The notes beneath the pieces were generated by a model. It was not told the origin of the DNA and did no database searches. It was given only the letters and a program-made list of their open reading frames with translations. A stretch of 64,000 nucleotides of DNA from Dyella marensis (GTDB taxonomy: Bacteria > Pseudomonadota > Gammaproteobacteria > Xanthomonadales > Rhodanobacteraceae): positions 1 through 64,000 of the forward strand of contig NZ_FONH01000013.1 of assembly GCF_900112865.1 (NCBI RefSeq), read 5' to 3'. The first letter of the stretch is position 1; every line of letters starts with the position of its first letter. Shown here in pieces: positions 1 to 8,977 of this stretch. The translations under genes were made by a program, and so were the position numbers.

Positions 1-98
1 GGAGCGGTGCACATCACTCTTGCGCTCCGCCCGTACCCTCACCCCAACCCCTCTCTCCCACGGGGACTACCTTCGGGTCGCCGGAGGGAGAGGGGCTA
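1..98. repeat. Truncated copy of interspersed palindromic repeat family C
   Basis: The first 98 bases match the right half of two longer elements at 37503-37622 and 62918-63027. All share a ctccgcccg segment, then accctcacccc, then a C-rich/G-rich hairpin built from ctctccc and gggagag. This copy carries an extra block of about 15 bases between the hairpin arms, and its left half lies before the window. The stretch from 99 to 228 shows no gene or clear promoter. Confidence 0.7.
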
Positions 99-228
99 GT
101 CCCGCCACCGGTGCAGCGTCCCCATATCCAAAGCACCATGGCCAAAACCCCGTTCATTTTCCAGCCAGCTACGCGCCCTCGTTTTCCGTAACCTTGCGCG
201 GCTGCACGCCTTCCCTGGGTTCTCCTTC

Positions 229-2076
229 ATGCAAACGCCTCAAGAACCGCACTCGCGTGCGGCGCTTCCTCTCGCCCCTTCGCTGGATCCGTCGCTGGCC
301 GATGCCCACATGCCACGCCGGTTCCGGCCGCTCAGCACCCGCGTGGTGTGGATCGGCGCGCTGGCCATGCTGCTGGGTGCGGCGGTCGCCGTGGTGGCGC
401 GCGCGCTGACCGCGCTGATCGGACTGGTCACCAACCTGGCCTTCTACGGGCGCTGGAGCTTCGAGTTCTCCAGTCCCGCGGGCAACCACCTCGGCCTGTG
501 GGTCATCGCCATTCCCGTGATCGGCGGCCTGATCGTCGGCCTGATGGCGCGCTTCGGCTCGCGCGCGATCCGCGGCCACGGCATTCCCGAGGCGATGGAG
601 CAGGTGCTGCTCAACGAAAGCCGCATCCCGCCGCGGATCACCTGGCTCAAGCCTGTGTCCTCCGCCATCGCCATCGGCACCGGCGGCCCGTTCGGCGCGG
701 AAGGCCCGATCATCGCCACCGGCGGTGCGCTCGGCTCGCTGGTCGGCCAGCTGCTGCACGTCACCGCGGAAGAACGCAAGACGCTGCTGGCGGCCGGCGC
801 CGCGGCCGGCATGGCGGCGGTGTTCAACGCGCCGGTGTCGGCGGTGCTGCTGGCGCTGGAGCTGCTGTTGTTCGAGCGCCGCGCGCGTTCGCTGATCCCG
901 GTGGCGCTGGGCGCCGCGGTGGGTACCGGCGTGCGCTTCGCGCTGGAAGGCAGCGCAGCGATGTTCGCCATGCCCGCGCTGGCCGCGCCCGACCTGCCGG
1001 CGCTGCTGGCCTACCTGGTGCTGGGCCTGATCATCGGCGCGCTCAGCGTCGGCATCACGCGTCTGGTCTATGCGATCGAGGACGGCTTCGAGAAGCTGCC
1101 GATCCACTGGATGTGGTGGCCGGCGCTCGGCGCCGTGGTCACCGGCATCGTCGGTTACTTCCTGCCGGCCACGCTCGGCGTCGGCTACACCAATATCAGC
1201 GCGGTGCTGGGCGGACAGCTCGGCCTGGGCGCGATGCTGGCGCTGTGCCTGCTGAAGCTGGTGTCGTGGTCGATCTCGCTGGGCAGCGGCACCTCCGGCG
1301 GCACGCTGGCGCCGCTGTTCACCATCGGCGGCGCGCTGGGCGGCGTGTTCGGCACGCTGGCGGTGCTCTACCTGCCCTGGCTGCACGTGGATCCGCGCAT
1401 GGCGGCGCTGGTGTGCATGGCGGCAATCTTCGCCGGCGCCTCGCGCGCCTTCCTCACCTCGGTGGTGTTCGCCTTCGAAACCACCCAGGAGCCGCGCGGC
1501 CTGCTGCCGCTGCTGATCGGTTGCGCGGCTGCATATCTGATCTCCGGCCTGCTGATGCGCAACACCATCATGACCGAGAAGATCGCCCGCCGCGGCGTGC
1601 GCGTGCCGTCGGACTACGCGGCCGACTATCTCGACCGCATCCTGGTGCGCGACGCCTGCGCGCGCGAGGTGGTGACACTGCCGGCCGGGCAGACATTGGA
1701 GGCGACGCGCGCCTGGCTGGAAGTCGGCGGCGCCATCGCGCAGCACCAGGGCTTCCCGGTGGTGGACGCGCAAGGCGCCCTGCGCGGCGTGGTCACGCGC
1801 CGCGACCTGCTCGATCGTCAGATAGCCGGCGACCGCACGGTGGGCGAGCTGGTCAAGCGCCCTGCCCTGGCGGTGCGCGAAGACCACAGCCTGCGCGAAG
1901 CGGCCGACCACATGGTCGAAGCGAACGTGGGTCGATTGATCGTGCTGGGCGCGGACGGCGGCCATCGCATGGTCGGCATCATCACGCGCGGCGATCTGCT
2001 GGCCGCGCATGCGCGGCGCCTGCGCGAGACCCACCTCGCCAGCCAGACGCTGCGCCGGCGTCCCGCGACGCCCTGA
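229..2076 (+). CDS. CLC-family chloride channel/antiporter with C-terminal CBS pair
   Basis: A 615-residue integral inner-membrane protein of the CLC family, which moves chloride as a channel or in exchange for protons. The signature segments are in order: GHGIPEA near residue 120, GAEGPIIATGGALG near 160 with the gating glutamate kept, and SGGTLAPLF near 360. About ten or more hydrophobic helices span residues 35-450. Two CBS domains (about 480-605) suggest nucleotide-sensitive gating. The start could also be the ATG at 310, since neither ATG has a strong Shine-Dalgarno sequence. The gene ends 4 bases before the convergent 2081-2974 gene. Transport mode cannot be decided from sequence alone. 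Confidence 0.92.
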   Translation: MQTPQEPHSRAALPLAPSLDPSLADAHMPRRFRPLSTRVVWIGALAMLLGAAVAVVARALTALIGLVTNLAFYGRWSFEFSSPAGNHLGLWVIAIPVIGGLIVGLMARFGSRAIRGHGIPEAMEQVLLNESRIPPRITWLKPVSSAIAIGTGGPFGAEGPIIATGGALGSLVGQLLHVTAEERKTLLAAGAAAGMAAVFNAPVSAVLLALELLLFERRARSLIPVALGAAVGTGVRFALEGSAAMFAMPALAAPDLPALLAYLVLGLIIGALSVGITRLVYAIEDGFEKLPIHWMWWPALGAVVTGIVGYFLPATLGVGYTNISAVLGGQLGLGAMLALCLLKLVSWSISLGSGTSGGTLAPLFTIGGALGGVFGTLAVLYLPWLHVDPRMAALVCMAAIFAGASRAFLTSVVFAFETTQEPRGLLPLLIGCAAAYLISGLLMRNTIMTEKIARRGVRVPSDYAADYLDRILVRDACAREVVTLPAGQTLEATRAWLEVGGAIAQHQGFPVVDAQGALRGVVTRRDLLDRQIAGDRTVGELVKRPALAVREDHSLREAADHMVEANVGRLIVLGADGGHRMVGIITRGDLLAAHARRLRETHLASQTLRRRPATP

Positions 2077-2080
2077 GGCT

Positions 2081-2974
2081 TCACCGGCGCGCTGCGCCGG
2101 ACATCGACGCCTGGCCGCACATCGGCGGCCAGGCTTCCGCACCGTCCGCTTGCCACACGAAGAATTCGCCGGACTTCGGCTCACCCGTGTCGCGCGCAAA
2201 CAGCAGCGACTTGCCGCTGGGCGAGAACAGCGCGCCGATCTCGCTGCCGTTGACGTTCACTTCCGGGCCGAGCTTTGTTTTCTGCGTCCATTGGCGGCCA
2301 TCCCAGTGCGACTCGTACAGGCCGCCGTCGGCCATCACGATCAGGCGCTTGCCGTCGGGTGACGGCAGCGGTTCGTATTCGTCACCCGCGCTGTTGATGG
2401 CGGGGCCGGCGTTCTCCACGGTCCAGTGGCCGGGACTGGTTTCCTTCGCGCGCCAGATGTCGTTCTTGCCCAGGCCGCCGGCACGGTTCGAACCGAAGTA
2501 CAGCCAGCCGTCCGGCGCCAGCCGCGGGAACCACTCGGCTTCGCCGGAATTCACCGGCTCCGGCAAGCGCACCGGCGCCTGCCAGCTGCCGTCGGCGGCG
2601 CGATCCGCGCGCCAGATATCCAGGTCCTTGCTCTTCATGCTGCCGGTGGCGCGGGTCGAGATGAAGTAAATGCTGCGCCCGTCCGGCGTGAACCAGGGAT
2701 CGGCCTCCGCCCCCGGCGCCGCGAAGGGCGCGGATACCGGCGCGGACCACTGCTTGCCGTCGCAATGCGAGATGAGGATGCGCCAGCCCTTGAACGCCTT
2801 GGAGCTGCGGACGAAGTAAAGATCGCCGGTGCGCGGGTCGAAAGCGGGATGCGATTCGAACAGCTCGCTGGAGATGCCGACGGGCGTCCAGGGATGAACC
2901 GTCGATGGCGCTTCCTTCGCCGATGCGCAGACCGGCATCAGCACCGCGAACAAGGCGAACAGCGGACGCTTCAT
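2081..2974 (-). CDS. Exported TolB-like/PD40 beta-propeller protein
   Basis: A 297-residue protein starting MKRPLFALFAVLMPVCASA, a clear signal peptide, so it is probably periplasmic. The body contains repeated PD40-type (WD40-like) blades such as HPAFDPRTGDLYFV, DPWFTPDGRSIYFIS and PLPSPDGKRLIVM. These resemble the TolB C-terminal propeller but lack the TolB N-terminal domain. I chose the ATG at 2974 because an upstream in-frame extension would precede the signal peptide. It is convergent with the CLC gene and not obviously in an operon. Such propellers usually bind other proteins or peptidoglycan; no specific role can be assigned. Confidence 0.82.
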   Translation of the reverse strand: MKRPLFALFAVLMPVCASAKEAPSTVHPWTPVGISSELFESHPAFDPRTGDLYFVRSSKAFKGWRILISHCDGKQWSAPVSAPFAAPGAEADPWFTPDGRSIYFISTRATGSMKSKDLDIWRADRAADGSWQAPVRLPEPVNSGEAEWFPRLAPDGWLYFGSNRAGGLGKNDIWRAKETSPGHWTVENAGPAINSAGDEYEPLPSPDGKRLIVMADGGLYESHWDGRQWTQKTKLGPEVNVNGSEIGALFSPSGKSLLFARDTGEPKSGEFFVWQADGAEAWPPMCGQASMSGAARR

Positions 2975-3094
2975 GGCATGGCACCGATGGCTCCCTGGAA
3001 TCGAGCGATGGTATGCGCTGGAGCTGTCGCCTGCCTTGGTACTTCTGGCACACATGGGCGAGGAGTACGCCTATAGCGGCCTGCGGAAGCGCCC

Positions 3095-3241
3095 ACCACC
3101 GTCATTCCGGCGCAGGCCGGAATCCAGTAGCGGGAGCGCCCGGTTGTCGCGTCAGCGCAGAACAAAAAAGCAAATGTGCGATATCGCGACAATCGAGCCA
3201 TGACGTCACTGGATTCCGGCCTGCGCCGGAATGACGGTGGT
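3095..3241. repeat. Inverted pair of palindromic repeat family B
   Basis: Two exactly complementary 33-base arms (3095-3127 and 3209-3241) enclose about 80 bases. The core of each arm, gtcattccggcgcaggccgg and onward to aatccag, is itself a small hairpin (ATTCCGGC/GCCGGAAT). The same 27-base core recurs in inverted pair form at 19865-19995. It lies between two genes both read on the minus strand (3250-4074 upstream, 2081-2974 downstream). This looks like a REP/BIME-type element. Confidence 0.85.
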
Positions 3242-3249
3242 TGTAGCGC

Positions 3250-4074
3250 TTAGCCTGCCCGGAACAGCGCCAGGCCTTCCATGTCCACCTCGCCCTCTGC
3301 GCACAGCCACGATTCGGCAGCGATCATCTTGGTGCATGGCCCGAAGGTGGCCATGCGCAACGGACGGCGCGAGGCCTCACGCCGGATCGCATCCAATACG
3401 GCCCGCATCACCTCGCCGGTGAACGGCGTATAGAGATAGAACAGCGTCGCCGCCGAAAAGTCGGCTTCGCGCGCATCGCGGCATTCGAACGATGCGCGGA
3501 CGACGCCCAGGTTTTGCGCGCAACGCCGCGCCGCATACACATAAGCCGCTTCGCGCTCGACACCAACGGCGCGCGCCGCAGTCGCCGTCGCAACCAGCAT
3601 GGGCACGATGCCCAGGCCCGAGCCGAGATCCATCACGACATCGCGCTCGCCCAGCGCCGCACGGCGAATCAGTTCGAAGATATGCCGCGCCGGCGTGGGT
3701 TGATAGAACACCATCTCCGGCGGCAGGGGGGCGACGTCATCCGGCTCGTCGAGCGCGAGCGCGCCGCTGACCAGGTCGTCGCGGTAATCGTAGCCGTCGC
3801 CTTCGGGCCTGACCTCCAGCGCATCGATCCAAGGCGCAAACGCGTTCTGTCCTTCGCGAATACTCTGACGAAGCGCCGTGTAAAGCCTGCGATTGATCTC
3901 TTCGAGATCTGCGCGCAACACCTCGGCGCGCGCCAGCAGATCCGCATCGCCACTGCTCTGCGCATGCAGCTCCAGCCGATCCAGCGCCACGAGCCGTTCG
4001 CGCAGCCGCATCGGTTCGCGCAACGAAGCATCGCCTTCGATGCCGGCGATCCATTCAAGCAGCACGCGGGACAT
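3250..4074 (-). CDS. Class I SAM-dependent methyltransferase, substrate unknown
   Basis: A 274-residue protein. An alpha-helical N-terminal half (about 1-120) precedes a Rossmann methyltransferase core with motif I VVMDLGSGLGIVPML near residue 150 and an acidic residue after the second strand (GVEREAAYVYAARR). It keeps a FYLYTPFTG segment where class I enzymes have motif IV. Its ATG overlaps the stop codon of the LysR gene upstream (TGATG at 4072-4076), so the two are probably translationally coupled. The substrate cannot be read from the sequence. The LysR frame also runs on as an open alternative frame, but residue composition favours this reading. Confidence 0.8.
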   Translation of the reverse strand: MSRVLLEWIAGIEGDASLREPMRLRERLVALDRLELHAQSSGDADLLARAEVLRADLEEINRRLYTALRQSIREGQNAFAPWIDALEVRPEGDGYDYRDDLVSGALALDEPDDVAPLPPEMVFYQPTPARHIFELIRRAALGERDVVMDLGSGLGIVPMLVATATAARAVGVEREAAYVYAARRCAQNLGVVRASFECRDAREADFSAATLFYLYTPFTGEVMRAVLDAIRREASRRPLRMATFGPCTKMIAAESWLCAEGEVDMEGLALFRAG

Positions 4075-4982
4075 CAGCCGGGCTCCCCGAACTTCTCGCG
4101 ATACAGCATCGCCGCCCAGTCGACGAATACCCGCACGCGCGGCGACAACTGCCGGTGATACGGATACATCGCCGACACCGGCAATCCCGGCGAATGCCAC
4201 GAGGCAAGCACCTCGACCAGGCTGCCGTCGTCCAGGTGCTCCTGCACGCGATAGCGCGGCAGCTGGATCAGGCCGCAGCCCTGCTGCGCGGCGACCAGGT
4301 AGCTGGAGGCGTCGTTGACCGACAGCCAGCCGGCCAGCTGGTACTCGCGCGGCTGCCCGTCCACCACCAGCTCGAACGGATAGGTGCTGTCGCGACCGCT
4401 GGCGAAGAAACCCACGGCCTGGTGACGCAGCAGATCGTCCGGATGCGACGGCACGCCGTGGCGAGCCAGATAGTCCGCACTGGCGCAGATCGCCTCCGGC
4501 ATCACCGCCAGCCGCCGCGCGACCAGGCTGGAATCCTTGGGCGTGCCGGCGCGGATCACGCAGTCGATGCCTTCGCGCACCAGGTCGACCAGCCGGTCGC
4601 CGCTGCTGATCTTCAATTCCATGTGCGGATAGCGCGCGCGGAATTCGTTGATCCGCGGCAGCACGATATGCGTGGCATGTGCGCCATGCAGGTCCAGGCG
4701 CAGGGTGCCACGCGGGTTGGCGGCGGTATGGCCGAGCGCGGATTCGGCATCTTCCAGCTCGGCCAGCAGGTGCACGCAGCGCTCGTAGTAGGCATGCCCG
4801 TCCAGCGTCGGGCGCACCTGCCGGGTGGTGCGTTCGAGCAGGCGCGTGCCCAGCCGGGCCTCCAGCTCCTTGATGGCGTAGGTCGCCGTCGCGCGCGGCA
4901 GGCCACGCTCGTCGGCGGCGCGGGAGAAGCTGCCGAGCTCGACGATGCGGGTGAACAGGCGCATGGCGTCCAGGCGGTCCAT
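4074..4982 (-). CDS. LysR-family transcriptional regulator
   Basis: A 302-residue LysR-type regulator. The N-terminal winged helix-turn-helix (residues 1-60) contains the usual AMRLFTRIVELGSFSRAA stretch and a recognition-helix region RATATYAIKELEARLG. The effector-binding domain covers about 90-295. It is divergent from the short-chain dehydrogenase at 5122 across a 139-bp gap, the classic layout for a LysR gene and its target, and overlaps the methyltransferase gene downstream. It probably regulates the dehydrogenase pair; the ligand is unknown. Confidence 0.93.
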   Translation of the reverse strand: MDRLDAMRLFTRIVELGSFSRAADERGLPRATATYAIKELEARLGTRLLERTTRQVRPTLDGHAYYERCVHLLAELEDAESALGHTAANPRGTLRLDLHGAHATHIVLPRINEFRARYPHMELKISSGDRLVDLVREGIDCVIRAGTPKDSSLVARRLAVMPEAICASADYLARHGVPSHPDDLLRHQAVGFFASGRDSTYPFELVVDGQPREYQLAGWLSVNDASSYLVAAQQGCGLIQLPRYRVQEHLDDGSLVEVLASWHSPGLPVSAMYPYHRQLSPRVRVFVDWAAMLYREKFGEPG

Positions 4983-4991
4983 GCCGCCGAT

Positions 4992-5010
4992 TATTCAACA
5001 GGAATGAATA
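4992..5010. promoter_or_regulatory. Possible LysR operator palindrome
   Basis: TATTCA (4992-4997) and TGAATA (5005-5010) form an inverted repeat 7 bases apart in the divergent gap between the LysR gene and the dehydrogenase. The surroundings are AT-rich compared with the rest. Position and T-N-A style symmetry suit a LysR box. Binding is inferred, not shown. Confidence 0.4.
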
Positions 5011-5121
5011 GATATGCCAGTTCCTGGCGATTTATCGGCGACCGGCAAAACAAAAGAATGCTCCCACGCCAAACCTCCGGCCCGGTCGCGGGCCGCCAAC
5101 CACCCCTAGGAGAGCATCCCC

Positions 5122-5859
5122 ATGAGTCAGCAGCAGAAGACAGCCCTGGTCACCGGCGCCTCGGGCGGCATCGGCCGCGCGATCGCCTTGCGCCTCGCCG
5201 CGGACGGCTTTGCCGTCGCCGTGCACTACGCCGGCAACCCCGCCACCGCCGACAAGGTAGTGCGCGAGATCGAACAGGCCGGCGGCCGCGCCGCCGCCAT
5301 GCAGGGCGACGTGGCCGAACCGGAAGACATGCGCCGCGTGTTCGAGGCGGCCGCGCAACTGACCGGTGCGGTCGACGTGGTCGTGCACAGCGCCGGCATC
5401 ATGAGCAACCTGCCGATCGCCGGCGGCGACCTGGCCCAGTTCGACCGCATGATCCGCACCAACCTGCGCGGCGCCTTCGTGGTGCTGGGCGAGGCGGCGC
5501 AGCGGGTGCCCGCGGGCGGCCGCATCATCGCGCTGTCCACCAGCGTGATCGGCAAGGCTTTCCCCACCTACGGCCCGTACATCGCCTCCAAGGCCGGCGT
5601 GGAAGGGCTGGTGCACGTGCTGGCCAACGAGCTGCGCGGCCGCAACGTCGCGGTCAACGCGATCGCTCCCGGCCCGGTCGGCACCGAGCTGTTCTACCAA
5701 GGCAAGAGCGAGCAGCAGATCGCGCAGATCGCCAACCTCGCGCCGATGGAGCGCCTGGGCACGCCGGACGACATCGCCCACGCCGTGGCCTTCCTGGCCG
5801 GTCCCGATGGCGCCTGGGTCAACGCGCAGGTGCTGCGCGTGAACGGCGGCATGGTCTGA
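5122..5859 (+). CDS. Short-chain dehydrogenase/reductase (FabG-like)
   Basis: A 245-residue classical SDR that should reduce or oxidise a carbonyl/alcohol using NAD(P)H. The cofactor motif VTGASGGIGRAIALRLAADG sits at residues 11-30. The catalytic serine lies in ALSTSVIG and the YxxxK pair in YIASKAG near 153. An HSAGIM segment replaces the usual NNAG. A good aggaga Shine-Dalgarno lies upstream of the ATG (5110-5115). It is followed 28 bases later by a second SDR, probably one transcript. The upstream divergent LysR is the likely regulator. Substrate unknown. Confidence 0.92.
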   Translation: MSQQQKTALVTGASGGIGRAIALRLAADGFAVAVHYAGNPATADKVVREIEQAGGRAAAMQGDVAEPEDMRRVFEAAAQLTGAVDVVVHSAGIMSNLPIAGGDLAQFDRMIRTNLRGAFVVLGEAAQRVPAGGRIIALSTSVIGKAFPTYGPYIASKAGVEGLVHVLANELRGRNVAVNAIAPGPVGTELFYQGKSEQQIAQIANLAPMERLGTPDDIAHAVAFLAGPDGAWVNAQVLRVNGGMV

Positions 5860-5887
5860 ACCCACTCCAGAATTCGAGGAAAAACCC

Positions 5888-6787
5888 ATGCAGCAGATCA
5901 TCCTGATCACCGGCGCCTCCAGCGGTTTCGGCGCCCTCGCCGCCCGCGCCATGGCCCGCGCCGGCCACACCGTCTACGCCAGCATGCGCGATACGCAGGG
6001 CCGCAACGCGCCGCAGGTCGATGCGGTGAATACCTATGCGAAAGAGCACGGCGTGGACTTGCGCACCGTCGAACTGGACGTCCAGTCGCAGGACTCCGCC
6101 GATGCGGCGATCGCGCAGATCGTCGCCGCGCATGGCCGCCTCGACGTAGTGGTGCACAACGCCGGCCACATGGTGTTCGGGCCGGCCGAAGCGTTCACGC
6201 CGGAACAGTTCGCCCAGCTTTACGACGTGAATGTGCTGGGCACGCAGCGGGTGAACCGCGCCGCGCTGCCGCAGCTGCGCAAGCAGGGCCAGGGCCTGCT
6301 GCTGTGGGTCTCCAGCAGCAGCACGCGCGGCGGCACGCCGCCATACCTCGCGCCCTACTTCGCGGCCAAGGCGGCGATGGATTCGGTAGCGGTGAGCTAT
6401 GCGGGCGAGCTGGCGCGCTGGGGCATCGAGACCTCGATCATGGTGCCCGGCGCCTTCACCAAGGGCACCAACCACTTCGCCCATTCCGGCACGCCGGCGG
6501 ACAAGGCGCGTGCGGCGGAATACACCGAAGGTCCGTACCGGGGTTTCGAGGACGAGATCCTGCGCGGGCTGGCCGCGTGCGAACCGGCGGATGCGGATGT
6601 CGCGACCGTGGCGGACGCGATGGTCGACATCGTCAACCTGCCGTTCGGCAAGCGGCCGTTCCGCGTGCATGTGGATCCGGCGGATGACGGCGCGGCGGTG
6701 GTGGCGGCGGTGGCGGATCGCATTCGCGTGGATTTCCTGCGCAGGATCGGACAGGAAGCCCTGTTGTCGCCGCGCGTGGTGGGGTAA
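5888..6787 (+). CDS. Short-chain dehydrogenase/reductase
   Basis: A 299-residue SDR with an N-terminal cofactor motif ITGASSGFGALAARAMARAG, a VVHNAGHM segment near residue 92 and a YFAAK catalytic pair near 157. It is longer at its C-terminus than the FabG type, as in the retinol-dehydrogenase-like SDRs. An aggaaaaaccc stretch precedes the ATG. It lies 28 bases after the first SDR and 100 bases before a same-strand LysR gene, so the three may form a regulated unit. Substrate unknown. Confidence 0.9.
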   Translation: MQQIILITGASSGFGALAARAMARAGHTVYASMRDTQGRNAPQVDAVNTYAKEHGVDLRTVELDVQSQDSADAAIAQIVAAHGRLDVVVHNAGHMVFGPAEAFTPEQFAQLYDVNVLGTQRVNRAALPQLRKQGQGLLLWVSSSSTRGGTPPYLAPYFAAKAAMDSVAVSYAGELARWGIETSIMVPGAFTKGTNHFAHSGTPADKARAAEYTEGPYRGFEDEILRGLAACEPADADVATVADAMVDIVNLPFGKRPFRVHVDPADDGAAVVAAVADRIRVDFLRRIGQEALLSPRVVG

Positions 6788-6832
6788 GTAACAAGCCAAG
6801 GCCCGGACGGTACCGGGCTGGCGTGGGCACGC

Positions 6833-6870
6833 GACTCTTTCATAAGAACCTGCTAAACAGCGAAAGAGTC
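6833..6870. promoter_or_regulatory. Inverted repeat upstream of LysR gene
   Basis: GACTCTTTC (6833-6841) and GAAAGAGTC (6862-6870) are exact 9-base inverted repeats 20 bases apart, ending 17 bases before the LysR start codon. There is no T tract, so it is unlikely to be an intrinsic terminator. It could be an autoregulatory operator or a hairpin in the LysR leader. Confidence 0.4.
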
Positions 6871-6887
6871 TTGCTCCGGAAGCAACA

Positions 6888-7781
6888 ATGAAGACCAGCC
6901 TGGACGAATTGCAGACCTTCGTGACCGTGGTGGATACAGGCTCCATCACGGCCGCCGCCGAGCAGCTGGGCCAGACCGTCTCCGGCATCAGCCGCGCACT
7001 CAGCCGGCTGGAGGGCAAGCTCGACACCACCCTGCTCCGCCGCACCACGCGTCGGCTGGAGCTGACCGAGGAAGGCCGTTTCTTCCTGGATCGCGCGCGG
7101 CAGATCGTGGGCTCGGTGGAAGACGCCGAGGACGAGATGACCGCGCGCCGGCAGAAGCCGGCCGGACGACTGCGCGTGAACGCCGCCGCTCCCTTCATGC
7201 TGCATGTGATCGTGCCGCTGGTCGGCGGCTTCCGCGCACGTTTTCCGGAGATCGAGCTGGAACTCAACACCAGCGACCAGATCGTCGACCTGCTGGAACA
7301 ACGCACCGATGTGGCGATCCGCATCGGCACGCTGCGCGACTCCACCCAGCATGCGCGCCCGCTGGGCCTGAGCCGACTGCGCGTACTGGCCAGTCCGGCC
7401 TATCTGAAGCAGCGCGGCCAGCCGCGCCACGTGCGCGACCTCTCGCGGCACAGCCTGCTCGGTTTCACTGCCACCGAGACCTTGAACGACTGGCCGCTGC
7501 GCCATGCCCAGGGCGATGCGCTGCGCATCGTGCCCACCCTGCTCGCCTCCAGCGGCGAGACTCTGCGCCAGCTCGCACTGGCCGGCGACGGCATCGCCTG
7601 CCTGGCCGACTACCTCACCGCCCAGGACCAGGCGGACGGACGGCTGCTGCAGGTGCTGGCGCGCGACACGCTGGACGTGCGCCAGCCGATCAACGCGGTG
7701 TACTACCGCAACACGCCGTTGGCGTCGCGGATCCGCTGCTTCCTGGACTACGTCGCCGAGGCGATGACACCGTCGGCGTAG
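6888..7781 (+). CDS. LysR-family transcriptional regulator
   Basis: A 297-residue LysR-type regulator with an N-terminal helix-turn-helix (residues 1-60, ELQTFVTVVDTGSITAAA) and a substrate-binding domain (about 90-290). It follows the SDR pair on the same strand. Its TAG stop codon is formed by the first bases of the REP pair that follows, so the last residues may have been set by that insertion. Possible targets are the adjacent dehydrogenases; effector unknown. Confidence 0.92.
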   Translation: MKTSLDELQTFVTVVDTGSITAAAEQLGQTVSGISRALSRLEGKLDTTLLRRTTRRLELTEEGRFFLDRARQIVGSVEDAEDEMTARRQKPAGRLRVNAAAPFMLHVIVPLVGGFRARFPEIELELNTSDQIVDLLEQRTDVAIRIGTLRDSTQHARPLGLSRLRVLASPAYLKQRGQPRHVRDLSRHSLLGFTATETLNDWPLRHAQGDALRIVPTLLASSGETLRQLALAGDGIACLADYLTAQDQADGRLLQVLARDTLDVRQPINAVYYRNTPLASRIRCFLDYVAEAMTPSA

Positions 7782-7865
7782 GTTGGGGTGAGCCGCAGGC
7801 GAACCCCAACAGGCCTCGCACGTGGTCGCATTGTTGGGGTTCGCCTGCGGCTCACCCCAACCTAC
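7778..7865. repeat. REPIN-like element, family A, copy 1
   Basis: Two exactly complementary 33-base arms (7778-7810, 7833-7865) flank a 22-base spacer. Each arm begins GTAG and contains its own hairpin (GTTGGGGT paired with ACCCCAAC, inner GCC/GGC, loop gca), the architecture of RAYT-associated REPs arranged head to head. It lies between convergent genes and supplies the TAG stop (7779-7781) of the LysR gene. No T tract is present. Confidence 0.92.
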
Positions 7866-7881
7866 GTCGGATGTTGCCGCG

Positions 7882-8892
7882 TCAACCCTTGCGCAGCTCT
7901 TCGCACAGGTCGAACACCGCATCGTCGATACGCTCGACCGCGTCCGCCAGCGCCAGCGCGTGTCCCGGCAGGCGCACCATCGGCGCACCGTCCAGCCCCA
8001 GCGGATTGCCCGGCCCGGACTGCAGCGCCTCCAGCTGCTGGATGGCTTCGCGCAGGTCAGCCTTGGCCTGGTCGCTCTTGAGCGCTGGGCCGAAGTCGTG
8101 CTGGAACGCCTTCATCTGGGCCAGCAGGGTGGCGGTGTAGCCGCGCGTCTCGTACAGCGACTCGTCGGCGCGCCGCCACGGCAGGCCGCCACGGCGCAGC
8201 GCCAGGGCGGAGGCGACGATGGGCCAGCGCGGCGGGGCGAACTCGCCCGGATGCGGCGGCATCATGCCGGCGGCCAGGTGTTCCTGCAGCGTGTCGAGGC
8301 GGTCGCTGACCACTTCCAGGTAGTCGGCCAGGGCTTCGGCGCTGAGATAGAAATGCGCATTGTCCGGATCGTCGTCGGTCAGGCGGTCCAGGTAATCGAG
8401 CAGATGATCGGCCGCCTTGCGGTACTGGCTCTCGGCGCTGCGCAGCGGCAGCCGGCCGACGCGGCCAGCCAGCAGGGCATCGGCGGCGGCCAGGTCCTTG
8501 TCCTCGACCAGCGGCGCCTTCGGCCGCGCGAAGTCCTGGCGCAACGCGTGCAGCAGGTCGCGCGAGGCCATCAGCGAACCGCGCTCCCAGCCGGGCGTGT
8601 CCTCCATGTCCGCGCCCTGCGGATGATGGTGGCCGCGCAGCGGATGCGCATGCCGGCCGGCCAGGCCCTGCACCGCGCGGATCACGCTGATGGTGGTGGC
8701 CGCGCCCGGCGTCATCGGCCGCTTCATCGCTACCTGCTCGGTACGCGGCGGCGTCGAGGGGTTGACCAGGTTCGGTTCGCGGTCCCACCACCACAGGGCG
8801 ATGCAGGCGATCAGCAGGGGCAGCGCCATGGCCACGAGCGCCACGCGCAAGACGGCGTGGTTCGGCCTGGCGGTCGGGTCCGTCGCTTGCAT
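7882..8892 (-). CDS. DUF2333-like single-pass membrane protein
   Basis: A 336-residue protein with one N-terminal membrane segment (about residues 14-36, VALVAMALPLLIACIALWWW) and a long soluble, mainly helical part predicted to face the periplasm. It contains WERGSLMASRDLLHALRQDF and a late DAVERIDDAVFDLCEELRKG helix. My recollection is that this matches the DUF2333 family of conserved proteobacterial proteins, function unknown. It is convergent with the LysR gene and tandem to thiC but separated from it by the thiC terminator. Confidence 0.68.
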   Translation of the reverse strand: MQATDPTARPNHAVLRVALVAMALPLLIACIALWWWDREPNLVNPSTPPRTEQVAMKRPMTPGAATTISVIRAVQGLAGRHAHPLRGHHHPQGADMEDTPGWERGSLMASRDLLHALRQDFARPKAPLVEDKDLAAADALLAGRVGRLPLRSAESQYRKAADHLLDYLDRLTDDDPDNAHFYLSAEALADYLEVVSDRLDTLQEHLAAGMMPPHPGEFAPPRWPIVASALALRRGGLPWRRADESLYETRGYTATLLAQMKAFQHDFGPALKSDQAKADLREAIQQLEALQSGPGNPLGLDGAPMVRLPGHALALADAVERIDDAVFDLCEELRKG

Positions 8893-8977
8893 CGGTGGAA
8901 TTCCTCGGGCTCCGGTCGGGGCGTGAACGCGCTAAAGGTAGCGCGGGATGACGTGGCGAGACAGCGCAGAGCGGTAG

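Noticed and set aside
169..2199. A 676-codon minus-strand frame opposite the CLC gene
   Set aside because: Arg/Gln/His-rich shadow of a well-supported membrane transporter gene.
7778..7865. Family A repeats as simple intrinsic terminators
   Set aside because: There is no T tract on either strand and each arm has its own GTAG-led hairpin. The same sequence recurs five times, so a mobile repeat is the better description, although it may still help end transcripts.
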